A stretch of DNA of 64,000 nt from Vibrio ostreae. Its GTDB lineage: Bacteria; Pseudomonadota; Gammaproteobacteria; Enterobacterales; Vibrionaceae. This document shows, piece by piece, positions 25,486 to 35,467 of the stretch. The number at the start of each line of letters is the position of its first letter. Position 1 is the stretch's first letter. Under the pieces are notes generated by a model, which saw nothing but the letters and a program-made list of their open reading frames with translations, did no database searches and had not been told where the DNA came from. Location: contig NZ_CP076642.1 in assembly GCF_019226825.1 (NCBI RefSeq), positions 1,178,001 through 1,242,000 of the forward strand. Direction: 5' to 3'. Made by a program: the position numbers and the translations under genes.

Positions 25486-25923
25486 ATGACATATATAGCA
25501 CCTGAAGAGAGTGTTTTTGGGGTTGGCTTCTTCGAGCGTTTAGAAGCCAACGCTAAACCTGTGTCTCTGACTCAAGGTCCGGATGCATGGGATGTACTCG
25601 ACTCCGTTAAACGTAACGTATCCAACATTCTCAACACCCGAATTGGTGGTGCGCAAAGCGCACCTCATTTGGGATTGGTCGATTTTAATGACGCCACGTT
25701 GGAAACCATGGATTTATCGTTACGTATCAAGCTGGCGATCCAGCAATGCCTGGAGCGTTATGAGCCGCGTTTAAAGAATGTCTTGGTTCGTTCAGATAAC
25801 GAACATCACAATCCGCTTACGTTGCGTTTCCATATTGCCGCCAGCATCAACAGCGATGCATTACACAAGAAAGTTCAGTTCAGTCTGTTACTGGATCAAA
25901 ATAGAAAGTATCGAGTGTATTAA
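25486..25923 (+). CDS. tssE: T6SS baseplate protein TssE
   Basis: A gp25-like baseplate wedge protein, 145 residues. ESVFGVGFFERLEA near the N-terminus and the late YEPRLKNVLV segment (about residues 93-102) correspond to the gp25 core that nucleates sheath assembly. ATG lies two bases after the tssC stop, so translation is probably coupled. Order and length match VCA0109. Confidence 0.93.
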   Translation: MTYIAPEESVFGVGFFERLEANAKPVSLTQGPDAWDVLDSVKRNVSNILNTRIGGAQSAPHLGLVDFNDATLETMDLSLRIKLAIQQCLERYEPRLKNVLVRSDNEHHNPLTLRFHIAASINSDALHKKVQFSLLLDQNRKYRVY

Positions 25924-25927
25924 GTTT

Positions 25928-27697
25928 ATGACTCAAGATAAGTATTTCAGGGAAGAGCTCGCTTTTCTTAAAGAGCAGGGCCAAGCCTTTACCGAAATTC
26001 ATCCCCAGCTTTCACGCTTTTTGCAGGCTAAAACCACTGATCCGGACGTAGAACGTTTGCTGGAGGGGTTTGCGTTTCTGACTGCGCGCCTGCGTGAGAA
26101 AGTGGAAGATGAATTCCCTGAACTTACTCACTCGATCATTAACATGCTGTGGCCGAACTATCTGCGTCCGGTCCCCAGCATGAGTATTGTCACTTTCACT
26201 CCAGATAAAAGTGTCAGTGAAAAGCAGACCGTCTCGCGCGGTACCCAGCTCGACAGTAAACCGGTATTTGGCACTAAGTGTCATTTTCGTACCTGCCGTG
26301 ATATCGAGCTTTATCCGTTGCAATGTCTGGATGCGCACGCGCAACACACCCGCGAAGCAACCACCATTAAATTGGATATGAAAATGAACGGTGACATCGC
26401 CTTTGGTGACGCCGGCATTGAGGATCTGCGTTTTTATTTGGGGGGCGATAAATACAGTTCACAAATGCTCTATTTATGGCTCAACCACTATTTGCAAAAA
26501 ATCAGCGTTGAAGTCAACGGTACCGAATTTATTCTTCCGGCCAGTGCGTTTTGCACGGTTGGCTTTGGCAGCGACGAATCTTTGCTGCCTTATCCGAGCA
26601 ATGTTTATGAAGGTTACCGTATTCTGCAGGAATATCTCTCTTTTCCGGAAGCTTTCCACTTTTTCGACATTAAAGCGCTTGGACGCACTGTGCCGAAATC
26701 GGTGCAGGGTGACTTCACGCTGAATATTCATTTCTCGAAAACCTTGCCAGCTGATGTACGGGTGCGTAAGGATAATTTCCAGCTTTACTGTACGCCTGTG
26801 ATCAACCTGTTTGAGCACGATGCTGATCCTATTGATCTCAATGGCCGAAAAGCCGAGTACCGCATTGTGCCATCGAGTCGTTATCCGGCGCATTACGAAG
26901 TGTTCAGTGTGGACAGTGTGACCGGCTGGCAGGACAGCAGCCAGAATGGTCAGCGTATGCGCGGCGAAAAACGCCATTACTCGGCGTTTGAAACCTTCCA
27001 GCATGAAGTTGAGCGGGCACGTGACCGGCAGGCTTTGTATTACCGTACCCGTGTCAAAGAAAGTATCCGTGGTGATGGCTTTGACTCTTTTATGTCGTTT
27101 GTGCGTGGTGATGAAACCTTGTCTGTCGACGTGGACGAAGCCGTTTCTCTCAAACTGACCTGTACCAATCGCCTGCTCCCACTGGAACTGGGCATCGGCG
27201 ATATCTGTGAGCCGACGGATACGTCACCGCCTTATGCGGACTTTCATAACATCACCATTCCGTCGCAGTCACTGCGTCCGGTGCTGGACGGCAGCCTGCT
27301 GTGGACCCTGATTTCCAATCTGTCACTGAACTATCTGTCGCTGCTTTCCAAAGATGCTTTAAGCAGCGTGTTACGTGCTTACGATTTCCGCGCTCTGGTG
27401 GATCGTCAGGCTGAGCGCGTGGCGCGTCTGCGCCTGGACGGGATCAGCAAAATCGAATCGAAACCGGTCGATAAAATTTTGCGCGGTTTGCCGGTACGTG
27501 GATTGCAGTCGACGCTGTACATCGATCAGGCTGGTTTCGGGTCTGAAGGCGATCTTTACCTGTTCGGTACAGTTCTAAGTCATTTCTTCGCACTTTACGC
27601 CAGTATCAACTCATTTCATGAGTTGGTGGTGGTCAACTTAACCAATCAAGAGAAGTACACATGGGGAACACAGACAGGAATGCAGCCGTTGATATAA
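25928..27697 (+). CDS. tssF: T6SS baseplate protein TssF (VasA)
   Basis: Baseplate wedge component, 589 residues from ATG 25928 (the frame extends to 25778 inside tssE but MTQDKYFREELAFLKEQG is the conserved family N-terminus). Also visible: HPQLSRFLQAKTTDPDVERL (about residues 26-45) and FPELTHSIINMLWPNYLRPVPSM (about 63-85). It complexes with TssG, TssE and TssK to form the platform for VgrG and sheath assembly. The 3' end overlaps tssG by 37 bases. Confidence 0.95.
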   Translation: MTQDKYFREELAFLKEQGQAFTEIHPQLSRFLQAKTTDPDVERLLEGFAFLTARLREKVEDEFPELTHSIINMLWPNYLRPVPSMSIVTFTPDKSVSEKQTVSRGTQLDSKPVFGTKCHFRTCRDIELYPLQCLDAHAQHTREATTIKLDMKMNGDIAFGDAGIEDLRFYLGGDKYSSQMLYLWLNHYLQKISVEVNGTEFILPASAFCTVGFGSDESLLPYPSNVYEGYRILQEYLSFPEAFHFFDIKALGRTVPKSVQGDFTLNIHFSKTLPADVRVRKDNFQLYCTPVINLFEHDADPIDLNGRKAEYRIVPSSRYPAHYEVFSVDSVTGWQDSSQNGQRMRGEKRHYSAFETFQHEVERARDRQALYYRTRVKESIRGDGFDSFMSFVRGDETLSVDVDEAVSLKLTCTNRLLPLELGIGDICEPTDTSPPYADFHNITIPSQSLRPVLDGSLLWTLISNLSLNYLSLLSKDALSSVLRAYDFRALVDRQAERVARLRLDGISKIESKPVDKILRGLPVRGLQSTLYIDQAGFGSEGDLYLFGTVLSHFFALYASINSFHELVVVNLTNQEKYTWGTQTGMQPLI

Positions 27698-28677
27698 CGG
27701 CCGATAGTCCGGTTGTGCCTCAGTCGCACTTACCCGGGGATGTACGCTCTTACAATTTTTACCAGTTGGTGGAGTTGTTGCAAAAACTTCATCAACTGAA
27801 CCCGGAGTCGGAAGAGTGGGAACGCCAGTGTCAGCTGGTGTTCAGTGCGAATCCGAGCCTCGGCTTTTCGCCCAGCGATGTCAATGCACTGCTGGAAAGG
27901 CCGGATGACCGGCTGGTGATGCTGACCAACTTTTTTGGTCTGTCCGGTGCGCAGTCACCACTGCCCGGTTTCATTATCGAACAGCTGGTGAATGAAGAAC
28001 CCGGCGGTATTAAACAGCCGTTTATGGATTTTTTTAATAACCGCCTGATCAACCTAGTTTATCGCATCTGGCGCAAATACCGTTATTACGTGCGTTTTCA
28101 ACCGGATGCACAGGATACCTTTTCGGCGCAGCTGTTTGCTTTGGTCGGATTGGGCGACCCGGATTTGCGCGGTGAAACACCGATTAACTGGTGCAAGATG
28201 TTGGCCTATGCCGGCACGCTGGCTGGCCGTAGCCGTTCTCCGCAGGTGGTGGCGGGCATTATCGCGCACTGTTTTGATCTTGAGGATGTGCAGATTCGAC
28301 AATGGGTCCGTCGCAAAGTCAGCATTGACCCCTCTCAGCAACTGTCTCTGGGGCGCCAGAATGGCGAACTCGGGATGAATACCATGCTGGGTGAATCGGT
28401 CATGGACTGTAACGGCAAGTTCGCGATTTGTATCGGCAAGTTGTCACGTGCGCGTTTTGCCGATTTTCTGCCCTCAGGAAAAGAGTATCAGCCGCTGTGC
28501 AAACTGGTCGAATTCATTTTGCGTGAGCAGATGGCCTATGACCTTGAGTTGTCGATGGACGCTGAAGAAGCGCCACCGCTCACCCTGCGGGCTGAAAGCG
28601 GTGTCGCACTAGGCTGGACTTCATTCCTCGGTAAGCACACCGAGGACAAATACGTTTTGATTCAAGTGAGACAATAA
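27661..28677 (+). CDS. tssG: T6SS baseplate protein TssG (VasB)
   Basis: Baseplate wedge component, 338 residues. Family features: RSYNFYQLVELLQKL (about residues 28-42), VFSANPSLGFSPSDV (about 61-75), NFFGLSGAQSPLPGF (about 90-104) and DFFNNRLINLVYRIWRKYRY (about 123-142). It overlaps the tssF end by 37 bases, an unusually long overlap that suggests coupled translation of the TssF/TssG partners. It ends one base before the FHA gene. Confidence 0.94.
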   Translation: MGNTDRNAAVDITADSPVVPQSHLPGDVRSYNFYQLVELLQKLHQLNPESEEWERQCQLVFSANPSLGFSPSDVNALLERPDDRLVMLTNFFGLSGAQSPLPGFIIEQLVNEEPGGIKQPFMDFFNNRLINLVYRIWRKYRYYVRFQPDAQDTFSAQLFALVGLGDPDLRGETPINWCKMLAYAGTLAGRSRSPQVVAGIIAHCFDLEDVQIRQWVRRKVSIDPSQQLSLGRQNGELGMNTMLGESVMDCNGKFAICIGKLSRARFADFLPSGKEYQPLCKLVEFILREQMAYDLELSMDAEEAPPLTLRAESGVALGWTSFLGKHTEDKYVLIQVRQ

Positions 28678-28678
28678 C

Positions 28679-30235
28679 ATGAATGCCATGACACAGCCCT
28701 CAGTGACTCTTCTGGTAACCAATGTCCAGATCCTCGAATCCGGACTGGCGGCTCAATCGACAATCACGGTCGATGGCGGCACGATCGGCAGTGATGCTTA
28801 CGCCACCTGGCGTCTGAAAGATACCCAGGGAAAGGTGAAACCTCTGCACTGTGAAGTGATGTCGGTTGATGGTGCTTTTTGCGTCAAAGACCTGTGCGGT
28901 GACACTTATGTCAACGGTTCGCACATGCCACTGGGCCGTAACCAACTGGCGCGTCTGGAAGATAAAGACGAAGTCACCATCGGCCCTTACCAACTGCGCG
29001 TGTTGCTGGATAAATCCCGGGATAGTGAAGACAGTGATGGTCCGCTGGATGCGATGTTTAAGTCGCAGCAAGTTGATTTACTTGCGGATGACGTTTTCGA
29101 TGACAGTGAGCTTATCGCGGCGGACGAAGAAGAAGCCAATCACGATCCGCTGGCCGCGCTGGACGCGTTGGTCAGCAGCGAAGATGACGGCGAATCTTTG
29201 CTAAAGGAAGTCGAAAAAGCACCGGACAGCGAGCAGCCAGCTAGTCTGGTTCCGCAGGATAACCTGGTACTCAATGATCCCTCTTTCACCCCGCAGGCGG
29301 ACAGCGAGTATGAGATGACCTCCTCAATCCGTCTGAAAAAAATTCTTGGCTTCGGACGTTCAGTTTTAGCAAATGAATCGTCACAGCAGCCTGCCATGCA
29401 TCAGCAGAATGTTCAGCACAATCAAGCAAATGATCCGTTTAAAACGAACGAACAGTCTGGAAACGATCAGTTTAGAAATAACACGCTATTTAAAAATAAT
29501 ACAGCACCAACAGATATAAACACCAACAACGAATCAGAGGGCTTAACCATGGATGAAAACGTACTGGATCTTCTCGAAGAAGAAGTTGCCAAAAGTATGC
29601 AACCTGCGACCGACCACAACACCACAACGGCCGCTGGCGGCCAGCATCTGCTGACCGGACCTATGTTGCAGGGCCTGGGTATTGATCTGAGTCAGAATAA
29701 TGATATGGAACGCATGCACATGTTGTCCCACGAACTCGGAGAATCGCTGCAGGCGTGTGTCAAAGGCTTACTGCAACTGCATGAACAGGTGAGTGAAGGC
29801 CGTTTTGGCACCATGAACCGTAACCTGCAGCCGATTGAAGATAACCCGCTGCGTCTTGGCCTGAATTACCCTGACACCATCCGTACCATGTATGACGCGG
29901 ATAAAAGCCTGGTCCACCTGTCTGCACCGGCGGCTATCTCGGAAAGTCTGAAAAATGTGCGCGACCATAATGAAGCGATGCAACACGCTACCACCGAAGC
30001 GCTGAGTCAGATCCTGAATGCCTTTTCGCCTCAGGTCCTGCTGCGTCGTTTTAATCACTACAAGCGTAATAGCGATAACCAGACCGGCTCTGATGAAGCC
30101 TGGGCCTGGAACATGTACTGCAATTACTACCAGGAACTGACTTCTAACCGTCAGCGTGGTTTTGACAAGCTGTTCTGGGAAATCTTCGAGCAGGCGTACG
30201 ACAAGAAAATCCGTGAGAAGCAACTGGAGTCGTAA
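28679..30235 (+). CDS. tagH: T6SS FHA-domain protein (VasC / TagH)
   Basis: A 518-residue forkhead-associated-domain protein. The FHA domain occupies about residues 10-105 (GTIGSDAYATWRLKD, CEVMSVDGAFCVKDLCGDTYVNGSHM, LARLEDKDEVTIGPYQLRV), which binds phosphothreonine in canonical members. A low-complexity acidic then Asn/Gln-rich linker (about 120-300) precedes the TagH C-terminal helical domain (about 325-510). No PpkA/PppA kinase-phosphatase genes are in the window, so its phosphorylation partner is unclear, as in the V. cholerae cluster. Confidence 0.92.
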   Translation: MNAMTQPSVTLLVTNVQILESGLAAQSTITVDGGTIGSDAYATWRLKDTQGKVKPLHCEVMSVDGAFCVKDLCGDTYVNGSHMPLGRNQLARLEDKDEVTIGPYQLRVLLDKSRDSEDSDGPLDAMFKSQQVDLLADDVFDDSELIAADEEEANHDPLAALDALVSSEDDGESLLKEVEKAPDSEQPASLVPQDNLVLNDPSFTPQADSEYEMTSSIRLKKILGFGRSVLANESSQQPAMHQQNVQHNQANDPFKTNEQSGNDQFRNNTLFKNNTAPTDINTNNESEGLTMDENVLDLLEEEVAKSMQPATDHNTTTAAGGQHLLTGPMLQGLGIDLSQNNDMERMHMLSHELGESLQACVKGLLQLHEQVSEGRFGTMNRNLQPIEDNPLRLGLNYPDTIRTMYDADKSLVHLSAPAAISESLKNVRDHNEAMQHATTEALSQILNAFSPQVLLRRFNHYKRNSDNQTGSDEAWAWNMYCNYYQELTSNRQRGFDKLFWEIFEQAYDKKIREKQLES

Positions 30236-30237
30236 TC

Positions 30238-30714
30238 GTGAACAAGCTGCTGTTTATGCTGCTTTCGCTGCTGCTGTTGTCGGCCTGTAGTTCGACAGAG
30301 CCTTACGAGCCCGCGAAAGAGCCGACCAAGGTGACATTCAGTCTGCTGACCGATGAAGGGGTGAACCCGAGTATCTGGGGAGAAGCGTCACCGGTTGAAA
30401 TCCAAGTTTTTGAATTGCAGGACGACTCGATGTTCATGTCGGCCGACTATGACCAACTCAAAGATGATTATAAAAAAGCACTGCGCAGTAACTTTGTTAA
30501 AAACTACGACTACGTGCTGATGCCGGGACAGTTTAAATTCGTCAATGCATTTGAACTGGATGAGAACACCCATTACATCGGTGTGATGGCGCATTTTTCT
30601 GATCCGGAAATCAGTGAATGGAAAAAAGCAGTCAAAGTGCTCAATAGAGGCAGGGAATACCACCTGCTGATGTTTTTTAAAGATTACAACGTCAAACTGG
30701 ATAGGGTGGAATAA
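30238..30714 (+). CDS. tssJ: T6SS outer-membrane lipoprotein TssJ (VasD)
   Basis: A 158-residue lipoprotein. The signal peptide is MNKLLFMLLSLLLLSAC, with lipobox LSAC and lipidated Cys17; Ser at +2 favours outer-membrane sorting. The mature domain is the TssJ transthyretin-like beta sandwich (VTFSLLTDEGVNP through HLLMFFKDYNVKLDRVE). It anchors the TssJLM membrane complex by binding TssM in the periplasm. GTG start, two bases after the FHA gene. Confidence 0.94.
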   Translation: MNKLLFMLLSLLLLSACSSTEPYEPAKEPTKVTFSLLTDEGVNPSIWGEASPVEIQVFELQDDSMFMSADYDQLKDDYKKALRSNFVKNYDYVLMPGQFKFVNAFELDENTHYIGVMAHFSDPEISEWKKAVKVLNRGREYHLLMFFKDYNVKLDRVE

Positions 30715-30720
30715 CACAAG

Positions 30721-32055
30721 ATGTTTGCTCGAAACCGCGTGATCTGGAATGAGGGGCTGTTCATTAAACCCCAGCATTTCCAGCAGCAGCAACGTTATAC
30801 GGAATACCACATCGATGAGCGCATGAGTGCGGTCAGCCGTTACCTGTATGGTGTTTCAGAGTTGTCACTGAATCCTGAATATTTGTCTTTTGGTCGTATC
30901 GCGATAGAGCGTGCGGTAGGCATCATGCCTGACGGCACCGCGTTTCGTATTCCGCAGGAAGACGCGATGCCGGATGCGCTGGAAATTGACGACGCATCGC
31001 TGGCCAATCAACTGGTGTATTTGGCCGTACCGCTGCGCAGCGAATCCCTGATGGAAATCAACTGGCCGGAAGAGCAGGGGACGGGACGTTACGTCAGTCG
31101 CCGCCTTGAAGTGCGCGATGTGCATACGGTGCAGGGTGACAACACCACCATTGATGTCTCGCCAATCCGCATGCAGTTAATGCTGGAAAAAGAAGATCGC
31201 AGTTCGTTTGCCTCGATTGCCATCGCCCGCATTCTGGAAAAACGCCCGGATGGCAGTGTGGTGATGGACCCGGACTTTATCCCTTGTCATCTCAACGTCG
31301 TTGGTAATGCTGCCCTGCACCGCTTTATTAATGAGATGTCCGGCCTGATGCGTGAGCGCGCGAAAAACATCGCCCAACGTATCAGCGCACCTTCTCAGGG
31401 TGGCGTGGCTGATGTATCAGATTTTATGTTACTGCAGGCTCTGAACCGTTTGCAGCCTCAGATGCAGCATCTGGCGGAACTGCGCAGCCTGCATCCGGAG
31501 CGTCTGTTTGAGTGTCTGGCTTCTGTTTGCGGTGAGCTGGCCACCTTCACTGATGAAGGTCGTCTTCCGCCTTCATTACCAAGTTACAACCACGATATGC
31601 CGAGCCTGTCGTTTGGTCCGCTGATCCGCAGCCTGCGTCAGAGCCTGAGTGTGGTTCTTGAACCTCGTGCGGTCTCAATCCAGCTTGATAAGCGTAAGTA
31701 CGGCCTGATGGTCGCACCGGTGCATGATCCGCAGCTGATGGACAGCGCCGAATTCATTATCGCAGTGAAAGCCCGTATGCCACTCGACGAGTTGCGTCGC
31801 CTGTTTACCCAGCAAACTAAAGTGTCATCGGTTGAGAAGATTCGCGAACTGATTTCACTGCAGTTACCGGGAATTCCACTGATTTCATTGCCTGTTGCAC
31901 CGCGTCAGCTGCCGTACCACGCCGGCTATACCTATTACCAGCTGGATAAGAGCAGCCCTGCCTGGGCGATGCTGGATCATTCCAGTGGCTTTGCGTTCCA
32001 CGTTGCCGCGGCATTTGATGATCTTGACCTGCAGTTCTGGGCGATAAGGAGCTAA
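30721..32055 (+). CDS. tssK: T6SS baseplate protein TssK (VasE)
   Basis: A 444-residue baseplate adaptor linking the wedges to the TssJLM membrane complex. The family N-terminus NRVIWNEGLFIKPQHFQQQQRYTE is unmistakable, as are the middle HRFINEMSGLMRERAKNIAQRI and late LPGIPLISLPVAPRQLPYHAGYTYYQLD segments. It begins six bases after tssJ and ends two bases before tssL. Confidence 0.96.
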   Translation: MFARNRVIWNEGLFIKPQHFQQQQRYTEYHIDERMSAVSRYLYGVSELSLNPEYLSFGRIAIERAVGIMPDGTAFRIPQEDAMPDALEIDDASLANQLVYLAVPLRSESLMEINWPEEQGTGRYVSRRLEVRDVHTVQGDNTTIDVSPIRMQLMLEKEDRSSFASIAIARILEKRPDGSVVMDPDFIPCHLNVVGNAALHRFINEMSGLMRERAKNIAQRISAPSQGGVADVSDFMLLQALNRLQPQMQHLAELRSLHPERLFECLASVCGELATFTDEGRLPPSLPSYNHDMPSLSFGPLIRSLRQSLSVVLEPRAVSIQLDKRKYGLMVAPVHDPQLMDSAEFIIAVKARMPLDELRRLFTQQTKVSSVEKIRELISLQLPGIPLISLPVAPRQLPYHAGYTYYQLDKSSPAWAMLDHSSGFAFHVAAAFDDLDLQFWAIRS

Positions 32056-32057
32056 CC

Positions 32058-32831
32058 ATGGCACAGAATAAAAAAGAGGGCCAATACGCCAGCCTGCTGT
32101 TTGACGATGTCGAGCAGATCAACCATGACCAGGACTACTGGTTCCAGCTGCGCGGTGATAACCCGAATGTACTGATTGACGCAGCAACCCCGTTGTTTGG
32201 TTTGTCTCTGCGAGTTCGTTCATTGTCGGAATGTCACAACATCGAACAGATCTACAACCAAACCGTGGAAGAGATTAAAGCGATCGAAATTGAGCTTTCG
32301 GAGCAGGGTTTTGAGCACGCGATCTTAATGGCTTACCGCTACATCCTGTGTGCTTTTCTCGACGAAGCGGTCATGGGCACCGAATGGGGCGCTTCCAGCG
32401 TCTGGGCGGAGCATTCCATGTTATCGCGTTTTCACAACGAAACCTGGGGTGGCGAAAAGGTGTTTACCATTCTTGGTCGTCTGGAAGGGGAACCTAAGCG
32501 TTATGAAGCCCTGCTGGAATTTATCTATCAGTGTCTGGTGCTGGGGTTTGAAGGCAAATACCGCGTGATGGATGGCGGACAGGTAGAGCGCGAGCGTGTG
32601 ATCAGCCGGTTGCATGATGTACTGGCCACGCTCGATGATGAAGAGCCGCAGGATTTGACCCGTGCGACGGATCATGTGGTGAAAGCGAAATATAAATTAA
32701 GCCGTGAAGTACCGCTCTGGTCCGTGTTTGCCGGATTCCTGGTGTTGTGGGTCGGCATCTTTCTTGGTTACAGCTATCTGCTGCATAGCAAATCAAGCGA
32801 CGTAATAACTCAATTAAATCAAATACTTTAA
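32058..32831 (+). CDS. tssL: T6SS membrane protein TssL (VasF, DotU/IcmH type)
   Basis: A 257-residue inner-membrane subunit of the TssJLM complex. The cytoplasmic DotU-like domain (about residues 25-210) includes FEHAILMAYRYILCAFLDEAVMGTEWG and the conserved WAEHSMLSRFHNETWGGEKVF. A single C-terminal transmembrane segment (WSVFAGFLVLWVGIFLGYSYLL, about 221-242) leaves a short periplasmic tail with no OmpA/peptidoglycan-binding domain. This non-specialised form is usual in V. cholerae. Confidence 0.95.
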   Translation: MAQNKKEGQYASLLFDDVEQINHDQDYWFQLRGDNPNVLIDAATPLFGLSLRVRSLSECHNIEQIYNQTVEEIKAIEIELSEQGFEHAILMAYRYILCAFLDEAVMGTEWGASSVWAEHSMLSRFHNETWGGEKVFTILGRLEGEPKRYEALLEFIYQCLVLGFEGKYRVMDGGQVERERVISRLHDVLATLDDEEPQDLTRATDHVVKAKYKLSREVPLWSVFAGFLVLWVGIFLGYSYLLHSKSSDVITQLNQIL

Positions 32832-32855
32832 AAATTATAAGGCTAGGTGATCGCC

Positions 32856-35465
32856 GTGATCCGTATTGAACTCCCAACGTTGATTTCGAAATTAAATGCC
32901 CAAAGTAAACTGGCATTAGAACAAGCGGCGTCTTTGTGTATTGAACGTCAGCATCCGGAAGTGACGTTCGCCCATTTTTTAGATGTAGTGACAGATAACC
33001 CGCTTTCTGATGTGCGACTGGTCATCAAACAGGCTGGTCTGGATGTTGAAGCGGTCAAGCAGGCGATAACATCCGGCTATGCCCGGGAGCAGGCGCTGGA
33101 TACTTACCCGGCATTCTCCCCGTTGTTGGTGGAACTGCTGCAAGAAGCGTGGCTGCTTTCGACTACCGAACTGAATCAGACTGAACTGCGCTCCGGTGCC
33201 ATGCTGGTCGCGGCCCTGACTCAGGCTGACCGTTATCTGTCCCCAAAACTGGCGTCTCTGCTGGCCGATATTAACCGCGAAAGTCTGAAGAAACATTTTG
33301 ATGCCATCGTCGCAGACTCGGCGGAAACTGAGGTGGAGAAACCGGCTAAAGGGGCGGCGGCACAAGCGCTGTCCTGTGCCACATCGCCGCTGGACAAATA
33401 CTGCACCAACGTGACCGAACAGGCACGTAAGCAGGAACTCGATCCGGTCCTGTGCCGTGAAAATGAGCTGAATCTGATGATCGATATCCTGTGTCGCCGT
33501 CGCAAAAACAACCCGATCGTGGTGGGTGATGCCGGTGTGGGTAAAAGTGCGATGATAGAGGGCCTGGCACTGCGCGTGGTGGCGGGTACGGTGCCGACTC
33601 AACTGCAGAAAGTTGAGTTGCTGTCGCTTGATCTTGGCCTGCTGCAAGCGGGGGCTTCGGTCAAAGGTGAATTTGAGAAACGCCTGAAAGGCGTGATTGA
33701 CGCTATCAAGAATGCGCCCAATCCGGTGATTCTGTTTATCGACGAAGCACATACCCTGATTGGCTCTGGCAATCAGGAAGGCGGCAGTGATGCCGCTAAC
33801 CTGCTGAAGCCGGCACTGGCACGTGGTGAACTGAGCACCATCGCGGCGACTACCTGGAAAGAATACAAGAAGTACTTTGAAAAAGACCCGGCCCTGACCC
33901 GTCGTTTTCAACTGGTTAAGCTGGAAGAGCCAAGCATTGAGCAGGCGGTCGACATTTTACGTGGCCTGAATAGTGTGTATGAGAAAGCGCACAACGTGCT
34001 GATCACTGATGAAGCGCTCAAAGCCGCTGCTGAGCTGTCGGCGCGTTATATTTCGGGTCGTCAACTGCCGGATAAAGCCATTGATGTGCTGGATACCGCG
34101 TGCGCGCGGATTGCGATTAACATGACCACGCCGCCAAAACGTCTGGCGCAGTTAGAAACTGCGTGTCACCAGCGTCAGCTGGAAATCGACATGCTGCAAC
34201 GTGCCCATTACCTCGGCCAGAGTGCGGACTTGGGCCGTCTGGATGAACTGCGCTCGCAAGAGCTGGCGGACGAAGCTGAGAAGCAGACTCTGACTGAGAG
34301 CTGGCAACAGCAAAAACAGCGGGTTGAGACCATTATTGACCTGCGTGCGCAACTGCTGGATCTGGCCAAACAGGAGGATGCGGATGAAGAGACTCGTGAC
34401 AGTCTGCATGCTGATCTGCAGTCACATTATCTGGCCCTGCAAGCGATTCCGCATCAGGAAGTATTGATGCATGCGCAAGTCGACGCCGAGCAGATAGCCG
34501 AAGTCATTGCGGACTGGACCGGCGTACCGGTTGATCAAATGAACAGCGATGAACTGCATAAAATCACCCATTTAACTGAGATCCTGGGCCGCTCCATTAA
34601 AGGTCAGGATATCGCTATTGAACGTGTGCACCGTAATCTGCTCACCGCCCGTGCAGACCTGCGCCGTCCGGGGCGTCCGAAAGGGGCGTTCCTGCTGGTT
34701 GGTCCGAGTGGGGTTGGTAAAACCGAAACCGTGGTCCAGCTCGCAGAGCAGTTGTATGGCGGCAAACAGTTCCTGACCACCATCAACATGTCCGAGTACC
34801 AGGAGAAGCATACCGTATCACGTCTGATTGGCTCGCCTCCGGGTTATGTCGGTTACGGTGAAGGCGGCGTGCTGACCGAAGCGATTCGTAAGATGCCCTA
34901 TTCTGTCGTACTGCTGGATGAAGTGGAAAAAGCGCATCCGGAAGTGCTGAACATCTTTTATCAGGCATTTGATAAAGGTGAGCTGGCTGACGGCGAAGGT
35001 CGTCTGATTGATTGTCAGAATATCGTGTTCTTCCTGACCTCAAACCTTGGTTATCAAACCATTGTGGATTACGCCGAACAGCCTAAACAACTTGATGAAG
35101 CCTTGTATCCTGAACTGGCGGCTTTCTTTAAACCGGCTTTGCTGGCCCGAATGGAAGTGATTCCTTACAAACCGCTTAGCAAAGAGGTGCTGGCGGAAAT
35201 TGTTAAAGGCAAACTCAATCGCCTGGAAACCTTGTTCCGTGAACGTTACAACGCTGAAGTGGTGATTGAAGAGCGCCTGATTGACGAAATCCTTAATCGT
35301 GCGACACGCAGTGAAAACGGTGCCCGTATGCTCGAAGCCATTATCGAAGGCCAGCTGCTGCCGCCGGTATCGCTGGCGCTACTGAGCAAACTGGCTGAGC
35401 AGCAGCCGGTACATCGCATTCACCTGGATGCGGTGGAGGGTGAATTTATCGGTGAGGTGGATTGA
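32856..35465 (+). CDS. clpV: T6SS sheath-disassembly ATPase ClpV (TssH, VasG)
   Basis: AAA+ unfoldase of about 869 residues that extracts VipB from contracted sheaths. The N-domain (about residues 1-150) starts [14 protein letters not shown], typical of ClpV. Two ATPase modules are present: GDAGVGKSA (about 224-232) with [11 protein letters not shown], and GPSGVGKTE (about 616-624) with [16 protein letters not shown]. Between them lies a coiled-coil middle domain. GTG 32856 is chosen because AGGTGA precedes it by five bases and the family N-terminus starts there; GTG 32847 is the alternative. It overlaps no neighbour; vasH starts two bases after its stop. Confidence 0.95.
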   Translation: MIRIELPTLISKLNAQSKLALEQAASLCIERQHPEVTFAHFLDVVTDNPLSDVRLVIKQAGLDVEAVKQAITSGYAREQALDTYPAFSPLLVELLQEAWLLSTTELNQTELRSGAMLVAALTQADRYLSPKLASLLADINRESLKKHFDAIVADSAETEVEKPAKGAAAQALSCATSPLDKYCTNVTEQARKQELDPVLCRENELNLMIDILCRRRKNNPIVVGDAGVGKSAMIEGLALRVVAGTVPTQLQKVELLSLDLGLLQAGASVKGEFEKRLKGVIDAIKNAPNPVILFIDEAHTLIGSGNQEGGSDAANLLKPALARGELSTIAATTWKEYKKYFEKDPALTRRFQLVKLEEPSIEQAVDILRGLNSVYEKAHNVLITDEALKAAAELSARYISGRQLPDKAIDVLDTACARIAINMTTPPKRLAQLETACHQRQLEIDMLQRAHYLGQSADLGRLDELRSQELADEAEKQTLTESWQQQKQRVETIIDLRAQLLDLAKQEDADEETRDSLHADLQSHYLALQAIPHQEVLMHAQVDAEQIAEVIADWTGVPVDQMNSDELHKITHLTEILGRSIKGQDIAIERVHRNLLTARADLRRPGRPKGAFLLVGPSGVGKTETVVQLAEQLYGGKQFLTTINMSEYQEKHTVSRLIGSPPGYVGYGEGGVLTEAIRKMPYSVVLLDEVEKAHPEVLNIFYQAFDKGELADGEGRLIDCQNIVFFLTSNLGYQTIVDYAEQPKQLDEALYPELAAFFKPALLARMEVIPYKPLSKEVLAEIVKGKLNRLETLFRERYNAEVVIEERLIDEILNRATRSENGARMLEAIIEGQLLPPVSLALLSKLAEQQPVHRIHLDAVEGEFIGEVD

Positions 35466-35467
35466 GC